NCBI RefSeq assembly: GCF_005048155.1
Contig: NZ_SUMB01000003.1
Coordinates: forward strand, 806,001 to 870,000
Reading direction: 5' to 3'
Length of the DNA stretch: 64,000 nucleotides
Source: Streptomyces piniterrae
Lineage (GTDB): Bacteria > Actinomycetota > Actinomycetes > Streptomycetales > Streptomycetaceae
Shown: one piece after another, positions 1 through 9,395 of the stretch
How positions within the stretch are numbered: position 1 is the first letter of the stretch
Layout: the number at the start of each line of letters is the position of its first letter
Program-made: the position numbers and the translations under genes
The notes under the pieces: generated by a model
What the model was told of the DNA's origin: nothing
The model's database searches: none
What the model saw: only the letters and a program-made list of their open reading frames with translations

Positions 1-1000
1 CCTGGTGGGTCAGGAGGGCGCGGTGGTTGACATCGCCGACGCCGTAGAGCCAGCCGCCCGTCACCCCCGGCACCCGCAGGCTGTCGTCGACGTCCAGCCA
101 GGCGCCGGGCGTCAGGCCGACGGTCTCCAGGCCGAGGTCGTCGGTCCGCGGGGCGCGGCCGGTGGCGATCAGGAGTTCATCGGCCACGATCTCGTCGCCG
201 GCAGCCAGGACGACGGTGACCGGGCCGCCCGGCGCCTCGCGGCGTACCTCGCGGACCTCTACGCCGGTGCGCAGGAACGCGCCGGCCTCGGCAAGCGATT
301 CGGCGACCAGGTGGCCGGCGAACGGCTCCATCCGGGGCAGCAGTCCGTCACCGCGTACCAGCAGCGTCACGGAGGCGCCCAGGGCCCGCCAGGCGGTGGC
401 CATCTCGACGCCCACGACGCCGCCGCCGACGACCACCAGGCGGCCCGGCACTTCCTTGGCGCTGGTCGCGTCGCGGCTGGTCCAGGGCTTGGCGGCGGCC
501 AGTCCCGGGATGTCGGGCAGCACCGGGCGACTGCCGGTGCAGACCGCGACGGCGTGCCGCGCGGTGAGCACCCGGCCGTCGTCGACGGCCACCCGGCGGG
601 GTCCGGCCAGCCGCCCGTGTCCGCGCACCAGGTCGATGCCGGCGCCGTCCAGCCAGCGCGCCTGCCCGTCATCGTTCCAGTGGGAGGCGAAGGCGTCGCG
701 GTGGGCGAGGACGGCGGGGGTGTCCAGGGGGCCTGCCACCGCGTCGCGCAGGCCCGGGACCTGGCGTGCGTCGGCGCGGGCGGTGACCGGGCGCAGCAGG
801 GCCTTGCTGGGCATGCAGGCCCAGTAGGAGCATTCGCCGCCGACCAGTTCGCTCTCCACGAGGACCGCGCTCAGTCCGGCGGCGTGCACCCGGTCGGCGA
901 CGTTCTCGCCGGTGGGGCCGCCGCCCAGGACCACGACGTCGTACGTCTCGTCGGCGACCGGGGTCGGTTGCGCCGGGTGCCGGGGTTCGGTCGCTGCCAT
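1..1000 (-). CDS. FAD/NAD(P)-dependent disulfide oxidoreductase, 3' end cut by window edge
   Basis: The frame opens at ATG 998-1000 (MAATEPRHP...) and stays open to base 2, so only the C-terminus is missing. Near residue 25 there is a dinucleotide-binding motif GGGPTGENVADR, followed by GGECSYWACMPSKALLR, which carries the redox-active C-x4-C pair of class I pyridine nucleotide-disulfide oxidoreductases (lipoamide dehydrogenase, mercuric reductase, soluble transhydrogenase). A second Rossmann motif, VVVGGGVVGVEMATAW, marks the NAD(P) domain, and ATGRAPRTDDLGL is typical of the second FAD stretch. Such flavoproteins pass electrons from NAD(P)H through FAD to a disulfide or other acceptor. The C-terminal interface domain lies outside the window, so the substrate cannot be named. 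No E2/E3 partner gene is adjacent, so a stand-alone NAD(P)H oxidoreductase is more likely than a lipoamide dehydrogenase of a complex. Confidence 0.88.
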   Translation of the reverse strand, partial: MAATEPRHPAQPTPVADETYDVVVLGGGPTGENVADRVHAAGLSAVLVESELVGGECSYWACMPSKALLRPVTARADARQVPGLRDAVAGPLDTPAVLAHRDAFASHWNDDGQARWLDGAGIDLVRGHGRLAGPRRVAVDDGRVLTARHAVAVCTGSRPVLPDIPGLAAAKPWTSRDATSAKEVPGRLVVVGGGVVGVEMATAWRALGASVTLLVRGDGLLPRMEPFAGHLVAESLAEAGAFLRTGVEVREVRREAPGGPVTVVLAAGDEIVADELLIATGRAPRTDDLGLETVGLTPGAWLDVDDSLRVPGVTGGWLYGVGDVNHRALLTHQ

Positions 1001-1085
1001 CGGTCATCGCTCCCTGGGTGGGCGTGGGTGGACCGGTGGACCCGGGCGGGGCGGGCCCTTGTGCCATCCTCCGCCCGGGGCGCCG

Positions 1086-1382
1086 TCAGCGCATCCGGCG
1101 TTCGACCTCGTCCTTGGCCTCCTTGAGGCCGGAGCCGGTGAGTTCGCGGTGCAGCTTGATCGCCTCGATCTTCTTGCCCTTCCGCAGCAGCTCGTCGATC
1201 TCGGCCATGCCGGGGTCCGCCGGCTCCTGGGCGCCGAGGTGCGTGAGCAGTACGTCGACCTTGCGCTCCAGACGCTGGATCCGGCGGTCCAGCATTTTGG
1301 CGCGTTGGGAGGCGCCCGCACCGGTGGCCGCCGACGAGACGACGAGGAGCACCAGCACTATCCAGGGAAAGAAGTTGTCCAT
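1086..1382 (-). CDS. Small membrane-anchored protein with ribosomal L7/L12 C-terminal-like domain
   Basis: This 98-residue protein starts with one hydrophobic segment (residues 4-22, FFPWIVLVLLVVSSAA). A basic, probably coiled-coil stretch follows (RAKMLDRRIQRLERKVDVLLTHL). The C-terminus resembles the bL12 C-terminal fold: EIDELLRKGKKIEAIKLHRELTGSGLKEAKDEVE. In bL12 the KxxAIKxxRExTGLGLKEAK helices bind translation factors. Here the domain is tethered to the membrane and separated from any ribosomal operon. It lies between the FAD oxidoreductase and the GlcD-type oxidase on the same strand. L7/L12-CTD-like small proteins are widespread in streptomycetes, but I know of no established function. 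Confidence 0.8.
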   Translation of the reverse strand: MDNFFPWIVLVLLVVSSAATGAGASQRAKMLDRRIQRLERKVDVLLTHLGAQEPADPGMAEIDELLRKGKKIEAIKLHRELTGSGLKEAKDEVERRMR

Positions 1383-1406
1383 GGCCGAAACCTTACGAGG
1401 CCGAGG

Positions 1407-2771
1407 TCAGAAGAGCTTCCCCGGGTTGAGCAGTCCCAACGGGTCGAAGACACCCTTGATCCCGCGCTGCAACTCCACACCCACCGGCCCCAGTTCGCGT
1501 GCCAGCCACTCCTTCTTCAGCACCCCCACCCCGTGCTCGCCGGTGATGGTGCCGCCCAGTTCGAGGCCGAGCGCCATGATGGCGTCGAACGCCTCGCGGG
1601 CGCGGCGCTCCTCGTCCTCGTCGGCCGGGTCGAAGCAGACCAGGGGGTGGGTGTTGCCGTCACCCGCGTGTGCGCAGACCCCGATGGTCAGGTCGTACTT
1701 CTCGGCGATGGCGGTGGTGCCGTCGAGCATCGCGGCGAGCCGGGAGCGGGGTACGCAGACATCGTCGATCAGCATGGCGGGCTTGAGGCGTTCCAGTGCC
1801 GCGAAGCTCATCCTGCGGGCCTGGAGCAGCAGGTCGGATTGGGCGGCGTCCTCGGCGGGGACGACCTGGGTGGCCCCGGCCGCCTCGCACAGTGCGCCGA
1901 CGGCGGCGAGGTCGGCGGCCGGGTCGGGGGTGTCGAAGGCGGCCAGCAGCAGCACCTCGGTGGTTTCCGGCAGGCCCATCTGCGCCATGTCGTTGACGGC
2001 GCGGATGCTCGTGCGGTCCATCAGTTCGAGGAGCGAGGGGGCATGGCCGTGGGCCATGATCTCGCAGACGGCCCGGCCCGCCGCGGCCACCGAGTCGAAC
2101 TCGGCGACGAGGGCGAGCTGTTGGGGCGGGTGGGGCTTCAGGGCGAGGGTGGCGCGTACGACGACGCCGAGGCTGCCCTCGGAGCCGACGAAGAGGCGGG
2201 TGAGGTCATAGCCCGCGACGCCCTTGGCGGTGCGCCGGCCGGTGGTCAGCAGCCGGCCGTCGGCGAGCACGACGTCCAGGCCGAGGACGTACTCGGCGGT
2301 GACCCCGTACTTCACACAGCACAGGCCGCCGGCCGCCGTGCCGATGTTGCCGCCGATCGTGCACATCTCCCAACTGGAGGGATCCGGCGGGTAGTAGAGG
2401 CCGTGTTCGTTGACGGCGCGGGAGAGCACGGCGTTGATCACGCCGGGTTCGACGACCGCGATCCGGTCGACGGGGTTGATCTCCAGGATCCGGTCCATCT
2501 TGACGAGCGACAGCACGATGCAGCCCTCGACGGCGTTGGCGGCGCCCGCCACCCCCGTGCGCGCGCCCTGCGGCACCACGGGGACCCGCAGCTCGGTCGC
2601 CGTGCGCATCACATGCTGAACCTGCTCGGCGGAACGCGGCAGTACGACGACGGCGGGGGTGCCCGCGGCGCAGAAGTTGGCCATGTCGTGGGCGTAGGAG
2701 CCGGTGACGTCGGGGTCGGTGAGGATCGCGTCCTCGGGAAGTCCGTCGCGCAGACGTGCGATGAGGTCCAT
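1407..2771 (-). CDS. FAD-linked oxidase, GlcD/D-lactate dehydrogenase type
   Basis: The 454-residue protein has the layout of the VAO/PCMH flavoprotein family. An N-terminal FAD-binding domain contains AVVVLPRSAEQVQHVMR and VPVVPQGARTGVAGAA. The segment SWEMCTIGGNIGTAAGGLCCVKYG is the family hallmark that wraps the FAD. The C-terminal cap ends with HAGDGNTHPLVCFDP and TITGEHGVGVLKKEWL, and the GEHG(V/I)G motif places a catalytic histidine near the flavin. Family members oxidise 2-hydroxy acids such as glycolate or D-lactate. No GlcE, GlcF or Fe-S partner is adjacent, so a single-subunit 2-hydroxyacid dehydrogenase is likely. It lies 78 nt downstream of HPPD with a terminator hairpin between, so it is probably transcribed separately. 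Confidence 0.9.
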   Translation of the reverse strand: MDLIARLRDGLPEDAILTDPDVTGSYAHDMANFCAAGTPAVVVLPRSAEQVQHVMRTATELRVPVVPQGARTGVAGAANAVEGCIVLSLVKMDRILEINPVDRIAVVEPGVINAVLSRAVNEHGLYYPPDPSSWEMCTIGGNIGTAAGGLCCVKYGVTAEYVLGLDVVLADGRLLTTGRRTAKGVAGYDLTRLFVGSEGSLGVVVRATLALKPHPPQQLALVAEFDSVAAAGRAVCEIMAHGHAPSLLELMDRTSIRAVNDMAQMGLPETTEVLLLAAFDTPDPAADLAAVGALCEAAGATQVVPAEDAAQSDLLLQARRMSFAALERLKPAMLIDDVCVPRSRLAAMLDGTTAIAEKYDLTIGVCAHAGDGNTHPLVCFDPADEDEERRAREAFDAIMALGLELGGTITGEHGVGVLKKEWLARELGPVGVELQRGIKGVFDPLGLLNPGKLF

Positions 2772-2791
2772 GGGCTCAGCCTCGCACCGGA

Positions 2792-2821
2792 GGGCCGTAC
2801 ACGGAAGATCGTGTACGGCCC
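2792..2821 (-). terminator. Terminator-like hairpin downstream of hppD
   Basis: A perfect 12-bp stem (GGGCCGTACACG / CGTGTACGGCCC) with a 6-nt loop sits 28 nt past the hppD stop and before the FAD-linked oxidase start. There is no clear U-run, as is common in Streptomyces. Confidence 0.7.
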
Positions 2822-2849
2822 ACGGAACGGTCGGTGCGGTGCAGCGCGG

Positions 2850-4133
<1,284 letters not shown>

Positions 4134-4601
4134 ATGGCGATCGATCATTTGGACGGGGCCCTGCTGGAGCTGCTCGCCCGGGAGCCGCGGATCGGTGTCC
4201 TGGAGGCGTCCCGGCGGCTGGGAGTGGCCCGCGGAACGGTGCAGGCGCGGCTCGACCGCCTTCAGTCGAATGGAGTGATCCGGGGCTTCGGGCCGGACGT
4301 GGACCCGGCCGCACTGGGCTATCCGGTGACCGCGTTCGCCACTCTTGAGATCAAACAAGGCCAAGGAAGCGACGTCCGCGCCCACTTGGCGACCGTTCCC
4401 GAAGTACTGGAGCTGCATACAACGACCGGACATGGGGACATGCTCTGCAGGCTTGTCGCCAGGTCCAACGCCGATCTACAGCGTGTGATCGATCGTGTTG
4501 TGGGTTTTGATGGCATCGTGCGGGCTTCGACGGCAATCGTGATGGAAAATCCGGTTCCATTGCGGATCATCCCGCTGGTGAAGCAGGCGGCGGGAGACTG
4601 A
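4134..4601 (+). CDS. Lrp/AsnC family transcriptional regulator
   Basis: The 155-residue protein has an N-terminal AsnC-type helix-turn-helix (residues 5-55; LDGALLELLAREPRIGVLEA, then RRLGVARGTVQARLDRL). A C-terminal RAM/AsnC ligand-binding ferredoxin fold follows ([39 protein letters not shown]). These proteins form octameric discs that sense amino acids. The gene is divergent from hppD, so regulation of tyrosine degradation by an aromatic amino acid is a reasonable inference. The permease gene starts only 17 nt after its stop, so it may also be cotranscribed with the importer operon. Start ATG 4134 follows ACGGAGGTACCGGCG. Confidence 0.93.
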   Translation: MAIDHLDGALLELLAREPRIGVLEASRRLGVARGTVQARLDRLQSNGVIRGFGPDVDPAALGYPVTAFATLEIKQGQGSDVRAHLATVPEVLELHTTTGHGDMLCRLVARSNADLQRVIDRVVGFDGIVRASTAIVMENPVPLRIIPLVKQAAGD

Positions 4602-4618
4602 CCCGAGGAGAGCACCGA

Positions 4619-5266
4619 GTGAGCTTCTGGGAGTACGTCGGCAACCGGCACGCCCAGCTGCTGACGGATACGTATCAGCACGCCAGCGCCGTGTTCCAGT
4701 GCATGGTGATCGCCACCGTGCTGGGCGTCGTCCTCGGCGTGCTCACCTACCGCAGCGACTGGGCCGGCAGCCTGGCCACCACCACGACCGCCACGATCCT
4801 GACCATCCCCTCGCTGGCCCTGATCGGTCTGCTGATCCCGGTCGTCGGCCTCGGCGTGGCCCCCACCGTCATCGCGCTGACGCTGTACGGACTGCTGCCG
4901 ATCGTCCGGAACGCCATCGTCGGGCTGCGCGGGGTGGATCCGGCGCTGGTCGACGCCGCCAAGGGCATCGGGATGTCGCGGGCCGCCCGGCTCTTCCGGG
5001 TCGAACTACCGCTGGCCTGGCCGCCGATCCTCACCGGTATCCGCGTCGCCACCCAGATGCTGATGGGCATCGCCGCCATCGCCGCGTATGCCTCGGGCCC
5101 CGGCCTCGGCAATGAGATCTTCCGCGGTATCGCCTCGCTGGGCAGCGCCAACGCGCTCAATCAGGTGCTCTCCGGCACCGTCGGAATCGTCATCCTCGCC
5201 CTTCTCTTCGACGCCGTGTACGTCCTGATCGGACGACTGACCATCCCCAGGGGGATCCGTGCCTGA
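4619..5266 (+). CDS. ABC importer permease, quaternary amine (OpuC/ProW type)
   Basis: The 215-residue permease starts at GTG 4619. It has five or six hydrophobic segments and the conserved cytoplasmic loop GLRGVDPALVDAAKGIGMSRA...VELPLAWPPILTGIRVAT, the EAA-type coupling motif of BPD_transp_1 domains in glycine betaine, choline and carnitine importers. It resembles the OpuCB/OpuCD permeases. It overlaps the ATPase gene by 8 nt, indicating translational coupling, and is the first gene of a four-gene importer with a second permease at 6551. Substrates of this family are compatible solutes such as glycine betaine, used in osmoprotection; the exact substrate is an inference. Confidence 0.92.
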   Translation: MSFWEYVGNRHAQLLTDTYQHASAVFQCMVIATVLGVVLGVLTYRSDWAGSLATTTTATILTIPSLALIGLLIPVVGLGVAPTVIALTLYGLLPIVRNAIVGLRGVDPALVDAAKGIGMSRAARLFRVELPLAWPPILTGIRVATQMLMGIAAIAAYASGPGLGNEIFRGIASLGSANALNQVLSGTVGIVILALLFDAVYVLIGRLTIPRGIRA

Positions 5267-6554
5267 GACGCCCGGGACGAGCAACGGGACAGACAGCGGG
5301 ACGGCCGGCGCGCGAGCCGTTTCCGGCGCCGGCATCCAGCTGGAGAATCTGACCAAGATCTATCCGGGCAGTCCCGGTCCGGCCGTGGACAACGTCAACA
5401 TGGAGATCAAGGCCGGCGAGCTGGTGATCTTCGTCGGGCCCTCGGGCTGCGGAAAGTCCACCACCCTCAAGATGATCAACCGGCTGATCGAGCCGACGTC
5501 CGGGCGGATCCGGATCGGCGACGAGGACGTCACCGACATCGACCCGGTCAAACTGCGCCGCAAGGTGGGCTACGCCATCCAGCAGTCCGGTCTCTTCCCC
5601 CATATGACGGTCGCCCAGAACATCGCGCTGGTGCCGAAGATGATCGGCTGGCCCAAGGCGAAGATCGGCAGCCGGGTGGAGGAGATGCTCGACCTGGTCG
5701 GCCTGGACCCGGGCGAGTTCCACGGCCGCTATCCCCGCCAGCTCTCCGGCGGCCAGCAGCAGCGGGTCGGCGTCGCCCGCGCGCTCGCCGCCGACCCGCC
5801 CGTCCTGCTGATGGACGAGCCGTTCGGCGCCGTGGACCCGATCACCCGCGACCACCTCCAGGACGAGCTGATCCGGCTCCAGCACGAACTCCGCAAGACC
5901 ATCTGCTTCGTCACCCACGACTTCGACGAGGCGATCAAGCTCGGCGACCGCATCGCGATCCTCCGCGAGCGCTCGCACATCGCACAGTTCGACACCCCCG
6001 AAGCCATCCTCACCAACCCCACGGACGACTTCGTCTCCGGTTTCGTGGGCGCCGGCGCCGCCCTCAAGCGGCTCAACCTGACCCGCGTACGGGACGTCGG
6101 CGTCGTCGACTTCCCGACCGCCGGGATGGACGACCCGCTGGAGTCCATCGTCGCGCTGCTGCGCTCCGGCCCCACCAACGAGGTGCTGCTGCTCGACCCG
6201 AACCGCCGCCCCTACAAATGGCTGCGCCGCGGCGATCTGTCGCGCGCCAAGGGGACGCTGGCCCGCGCCGGCACCCTGGTGCACGACACGGTCACCCGGG
6301 ACGCGACGCTGCGCGACGCCCTGGAGGCGGTGCTGACCGACAGCGCCGGGCGGGTCGCGGTCACCGGGCGGCGCGGCGAGTACATCGGCGTGGTGGACAT
6401 GGAGACGCTGATGAACAACGTCCATGAACTGCTGGAGGCGGACCGGCTGGAGGCCGCCGCGCAGGAGCCGGAGCCCGACGAGCAGGACCGTCCCGACCAG
6501 CAGGACCGTCCCGGCGGGAGCGGCGCGGACGGCGCCCAGGGGGGCACGGCATGA
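5259..6554 (+). CDS. ABC importer ATPase with C-terminal CBS domain (OpuCA/ProV type)
   Basis: The 431-residue protein starts at GTG 5259, inside the preceding permease gene. The nucleotide-binding domain carries Walker A GPSGCGKSTTL, the Q-loop in AIQQSGLFPHMTVAQNIALV, signature LSGGQQQRVGVARAL and Walker B VLLMDEPFGAVD followed by the H-loop VTHDFDEA. Residues about 270-390 form a CBS-type regulatory region (DATLRDALEAVLTD, then GRVAVTGRRGEYIGVVDMETLM) that in OpuA-like ATPases senses ionic strength or nucleotides. The last 40 residues are a charged, disordered tail rich in E, D, P and Q. The stop overlaps the next permease start by 4 nt (ATGA). Confidence 0.95.
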   Translation: MPETPGTSNGTDSGTAGARAVSGAGIQLENLTKIYPGSPGPAVDNVNMEIKAGELVIFVGPSGCGKSTTLKMINRLIEPTSGRIRIGDEDVTDIDPVKLRRKVGYAIQQSGLFPHMTVAQNIALVPKMIGWPKAKIGSRVEEMLDLVGLDPGEFHGRYPRQLSGGQQQRVGVARALAADPPVLLMDEPFGAVDPITRDHLQDELIRLQHELRKTICFVTHDFDEAIKLGDRIAILRERSHIAQFDTPEAILTNPTDDFVSGFVGAGAALKRLNLTRVRDVGVVDFPTAGMDDPLESIVALLRSGPTNEVLLLDPNRRPYKWLRRGDLSRAKGTLARAGTLVHDTVTRDATLRDALEAVLTDSAGRVAVTGRRGEYIGVVDMETLMNNVHELLEADRLEAAAQEPEPDEQDRPDQQDRPGGSGADGAQGGTA

Positions 6555-7480
6555 CCTCCGACGAGACCCCCCGCGACACTCCTCGCGGCACCGGCGACGC
6601 CCCGGACCCGGACGGCCCGCGCGAGGACGGGCTGCCTCCCGGCAAGCGCAAGGTGGACAGCCTGGTTTCCCTGGACAACACCGAGATCGAGGAGCGCGAG
6701 ATCGCGGCCGGGGAGGCGCCCGCGCCGCCCTCCCGCGGCCCGCGCCGGATCAGCTGGCAGAAGTGGACCTTCATGCCGGTCTTCCTGGCCGCCGCGCTGC
6801 TCGCCACCTGGCTCTGGTTCAGCAACACCACCCTGGACTCCATCGCCCACCAGGCGATCGACCACGGGAAGGTGTGGCTCGCGCTGAGCCAGCAGATCCA
6901 GCTCACCGCGTACTCCACCTTCTTCGTACTGATCATCGCGATCCCGCTGGGCATCGCGCTGACCCGCGCCAGGCTGCGCCGGGCCACCCCGTTCGCGCTG
7001 GCGGTCGCCAACCTGGGCCAGGCGGTGCCGGCCCTGGGTCTGCTGATCCTGCTGGTCATCTGGCTCGGTATCGGCGCCCGGTCCGCCATCATCGGCATGG
7101 TCGTCTACGCGGTGCTGCCCGTCCTGGCCAACACCATCGCCGGGCTGCGCGGTATCGACCCGGCGCTGACCGAGGCCGCCCGCGGCATCGGCATGTCCCC
7201 CACGGGCGTGCTGACCAAGGTCGAACTCCCCCTCGCCGTACCGCTGATCCTGGCCGGCGTCCGCACCGCGCTGGTGCTGAACGTCGGCACCGCGACGCTG
7301 GCCACCTTCGGCGGTGGCGGCGGCCTGGGCGACCTGATCTCGGCCGGCATCATCACCCAGCGGATGCCCGTACTGATCCTCGGCTCGGTGCTGACGGTGG
7401 CGCTGGCCCTGCTGGTGGAGTGGCTGGCCTCGCTCGCCGAGCTGCTGCTGCGGCCGCGCGGCCTGGAGGTGGCGAGCTGA
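6551..7480 (+). CDS. ABC importer permease 2 (quaternary amine)
   Basis: The 309-residue protein has a long hydrophilic N-terminal extension of about 75 residues (TSDETPRDTPRGTGDAP...), then about six membrane segments starting at MPVFLAAALLATWLWF. The coupling loop GLRGIDPALTEAARGIGMSPTGVLTKVELPLAVPLILAGVRT matches that of the 4619 permease, so the two form a heterodimeric channel with the ATPase. The ends overlap both neighbours by 4 nt and 1 nt (ATGA, TGATG). The charged cytoplasmic extension is longer than in OpuCB and could contact the ATPase; that is inference. Confidence 0.92.
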   Translation: MTSDETPRDTPRGTGDAPDPDGPREDGLPPGKRKVDSLVSLDNTEIEEREIAAGEAPAPPSRGPRRISWQKWTFMPVFLAAALLATWLWFSNTTLDSIAHQAIDHGKVWLALSQQIQLTAYSTFFVLIIAIPLGIALTRARLRRATPFALAVANLGQAVPALGLLILLVIWLGIGARSAIIGMVVYAVLPVLANTIAGLRGIDPALTEAARGIGMSPTGVLTKVELPLAVPLILAGVRTALVLNVGTATLATFGGGGGLGDLISAGIITQRMPVLILGSVLTVALALLVEWLASLAELLLRPRGLEVAS

Positions 7481-8481
7481 TGGCGGCCCGCGGATCCCGC
7501 TCCCCCCGCCGCGCGGCGGCCGTCGCGCTGGCCGGTGCGCTGCTCGCCGCGGCCGGACTGAGCGGCTGCGGACTGGTCAGCGGCAGCCCGATGACCGACG
7601 ACGTCAAACCCGGCACGGTCGGCCGCGGCCGGCCCCTCAAGGGCGCCCAACTCACCGTCGCCTCGAAGGAGTTCACCGAGAACATCATCCTCGGCCAGAT
7701 CATGGGCCTGGTCTTCAAGGCGGCCGGCGCCACGGTCGTCGACAAGACCAACATCCAGGGCACGATCGGCGCCCGCGAGGCGGTGCGGACCGGCGCAGCG
7801 GACGGGATGTACGAGTACACCGGCACCGGCTGGATCACCCACCTCGGCCATGAGAAGCCGATCGCCGACGAACAGAAGCAGTGGGCGGCGGTGCGCGACG
7901 AGGACCGGGCGAACGGCATCGTCTGGCTGCCGCAGTCCGCCCTCAACAACACCTACGCACTGGCGCTGAACCCCGCCAACGAGAAGAAGTACCCGGTCAA
8001 GACCCTCTCGGAGCTCGCCGCGCTGCTCAAGAAGAACCCCGGCGCGGTCACCCTGTGCCTGGAGAACGAGTTCGTCACCCGCAACGACGGCCTCCCCGGC
8101 ATGGCCAAGGCGTACGGCATGGACATCCCGGCCGGGAACATCCGCAAGATGTCCGCCGGCGTCATCTACACCCAGGTCGCCCAGGGCGACGCCTGCACCT
8201 TCGGCGAGGTCTACACGACCGACGGCCGGATCAAGGCGATGAATCTGACCGTGCTGGCCGACGACAGGCACTTCTTCCCGAACTACAACGCGGCGCCCGA
8301 GATGAACGCCGACACGACGAAGAAGTACCCGCAGATCGCCGGGCTCCTCGCCCCGGTCACCAAGGCCCTGAACAACACCGTCGCCCAGCAGCTCAACCGC
8401 AAGGTCGACGTGGACGGCGAGGACCCGCACGAGGTCGCCAAGGCGTGGCTGATCAAGAACGGGTTCATCAAGGGAGGCTGA
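7480..8481 (+). CDS. Quaternary-amine-binding lipoprotein (OpuAC/OsmF type)
   Basis: The 333-residue lipoprotein starts at ATG 7480, overlapping the permease stop. It has a basic N-terminus, a hydrophobic core and lipobox LSGC with the lipidated cysteine at about residue 30. The mature part has the OpuAC/ProX signature: LTVASKEFTENIILGQIMG, then TGAADGMYEYTGTGWITHLG. Aromatic-rich segments (WLPQSALNNTYALAL, YTTDGRIKAMNLTVLADDRHFFPNYNAAPEM) would form the box that holds a quaternary ammonium group. It delivers the ligand to the 4619/6551 permeases. The substrate (betaine, choline, carnitine or another trimethylated amine) cannot be decided here. Its 3' end converges with the protease gene, 25 nt away. 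Confidence 0.94.
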   Translation: MAARGSRSPRRAAAVALAGALLAAAGLSGCGLVSGSPMTDDVKPGTVGRGRPLKGAQLTVASKEFTENIILGQIMGLVFKAAGATVVDKTNIQGTIGAREAVRTGAADGMYEYTGTGWITHLGHEKPIADEQKQWAAVRDEDRANGIVWLPQSALNNTYALALNPANEKKYPVKTLSELAALLKKNPGAVTLCLENEFVTRNDGLPGMAKAYGMDIPAGNIRKMSAGVIYTQVAQGDACTFGEVYTTDGRIKAMNLTVLADDRHFFPNYNAAPEMNADTTKKYPQIAGLLAPVTKALNNTVAQQLNRKVDVDGEDPHEVAKAWLIKNGFIKGG

Positions 8482-8506
8482 CCAGGCGTCTTCGTGCCGG
8501 TCGTGA

Positions 8507-9286
8507 TCAGCAGCTGGGGACCTTGCCCCCGGTCCGCAGCGCCTTGAGGGCGTCCACCGCACCGTCCAGGGTGGTGACGGGGACCAGCCGCATGCCCCGC
8601 GGAAGCTCCGCGTGGGCGTCCGCGCACTCCTTCGCCGGGACCAGGAAGACCGTGGCGCCGTCCCGGTGCGCGGCCTGCGTCTTGAGCGGCACGCCGCCGA
8701 CCGCGCCGACCCTGCCGCCCGCGGTGATGGTGCCGGTACCGGCGATGTTCCTGCCGCCGGTCAGATCGTGGCCGGTGCCGTCGCCGTCCAGCTTGTCGAC
8801 GATGCCGAGGGCGAACATCAGGCCGGCACTGGGCCCGCCCACGTCCTGGAGGCTCAGCTTGACCTTGATGTCCTTGGGGGACTTGTGCAGCAGACCCAGC
8901 GCGGCGCGGGTGGCGGTGTCCTGGGACCGCCGCATCTGCGCCGCGTTGTGCTCCGCGATCTCCTCGGTGTTCTCGCCCACGGGGTAGACCGCCTCCCGCG
9001 GCATCACGGCCTCGTCCGTACGGCCCCAGCCCTTGATGATGTCGACCAGGTGGACGGGGGCTTCGGGGCCGGTGGCGACGATCGAGGTCATCCGCAGCTG
9101 GCCGCTGGTGCGACGGGTGCCGGCCCCGGTGATGGTGATCACCGGCTTGCCCTTGTCGTCGCCGAGGACGTTCGCCGTCATGCCCGGATACGCGACCGAG
9201 AACGGCAGCGGTGCGAGGGCGGCGGCGAGCAGGAGGGCGACGACGAGGGCGGTGCAGAGCGCCAGGGCGCGGGTGCGTGCAGACAC
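8507..9286 (-). CDS. Membrane-anchored Lon-type (S16) protease domain protein, YlbL-like
   Basis: The 259-residue protein starts with a signal-anchor (ALALCTALVVALLLAAALAPL). The C-terminal half is a Lon proteolytic domain: catalytic serine in VGGPSAGLMFALG (about S153) and catalytic lysine in VGGVPLKTQAA (about K202), the Ser-Lys dyad of family S16. Classical YlbL proteins are about 340-380 residues with a PDZ domain between anchor and protease; here only about 90 residues separate them, so the PDZ is absent or degenerate. It probably acts extracytoplasmically on an unknown membrane or secreted substrate. The neighbouring IclR gene lies upstream on the same strand, but a hairpin separates them. 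Confidence 0.85.
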   Translation of the reverse strand: MSARTRALALCTALVVALLLAAALAPLPFSVAYPGMTANVLGDDKGKPVITITGAGTRRTSGQLRMTSIVATGPEAPVHLVDIIKGWGRTDEAVMPREAVYPVGENTEEIAEHNAAQMRRSQDTATRAALGLLHKSPKDIKVKLSLQDVGGPSAGLMFALGIVDKLDGDGTGHDLTGGRNIAGTGTITAGGRVGAVGGVPLKTQAAHRDGATVFLVPAKECADAHAELPRGMRLVPVTTLDGAVDALKALRTGGKVPSC

Positions 9287-9326
9287 CCAGCCACCATAAG
9301 TGACCGCCGCACCACCGGCCCCGCGC

Positions 9327-9351
9327 AGCGCTGTGGCCTCACCACAGCGCT
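9327..9351 (-). terminator. Hairpin between IclR gene and S16 protease gene
   Basis: The stem AGCGCTGTGG / CCACAGCGCT (10 bp, 5-nt loop) lies 45 nt past the IclR stop and 41 nt before the protease start. It may be the IclR-gene terminator or a palindromic operator of the protease gene. Confidence 0.55.
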
Positions 9352-9395
9352 ACAGGGTCATCACATGATGCGGCGGAAGCGCCGGTGACCGCGCC

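Noticed and set aside
5..1126. 373-codon plus-strand open frame at the left edge
   Set aside because: Shadow of the minus-strand FAD oxidoreductase, whose redox motif and two Rossmann motifs are clear.
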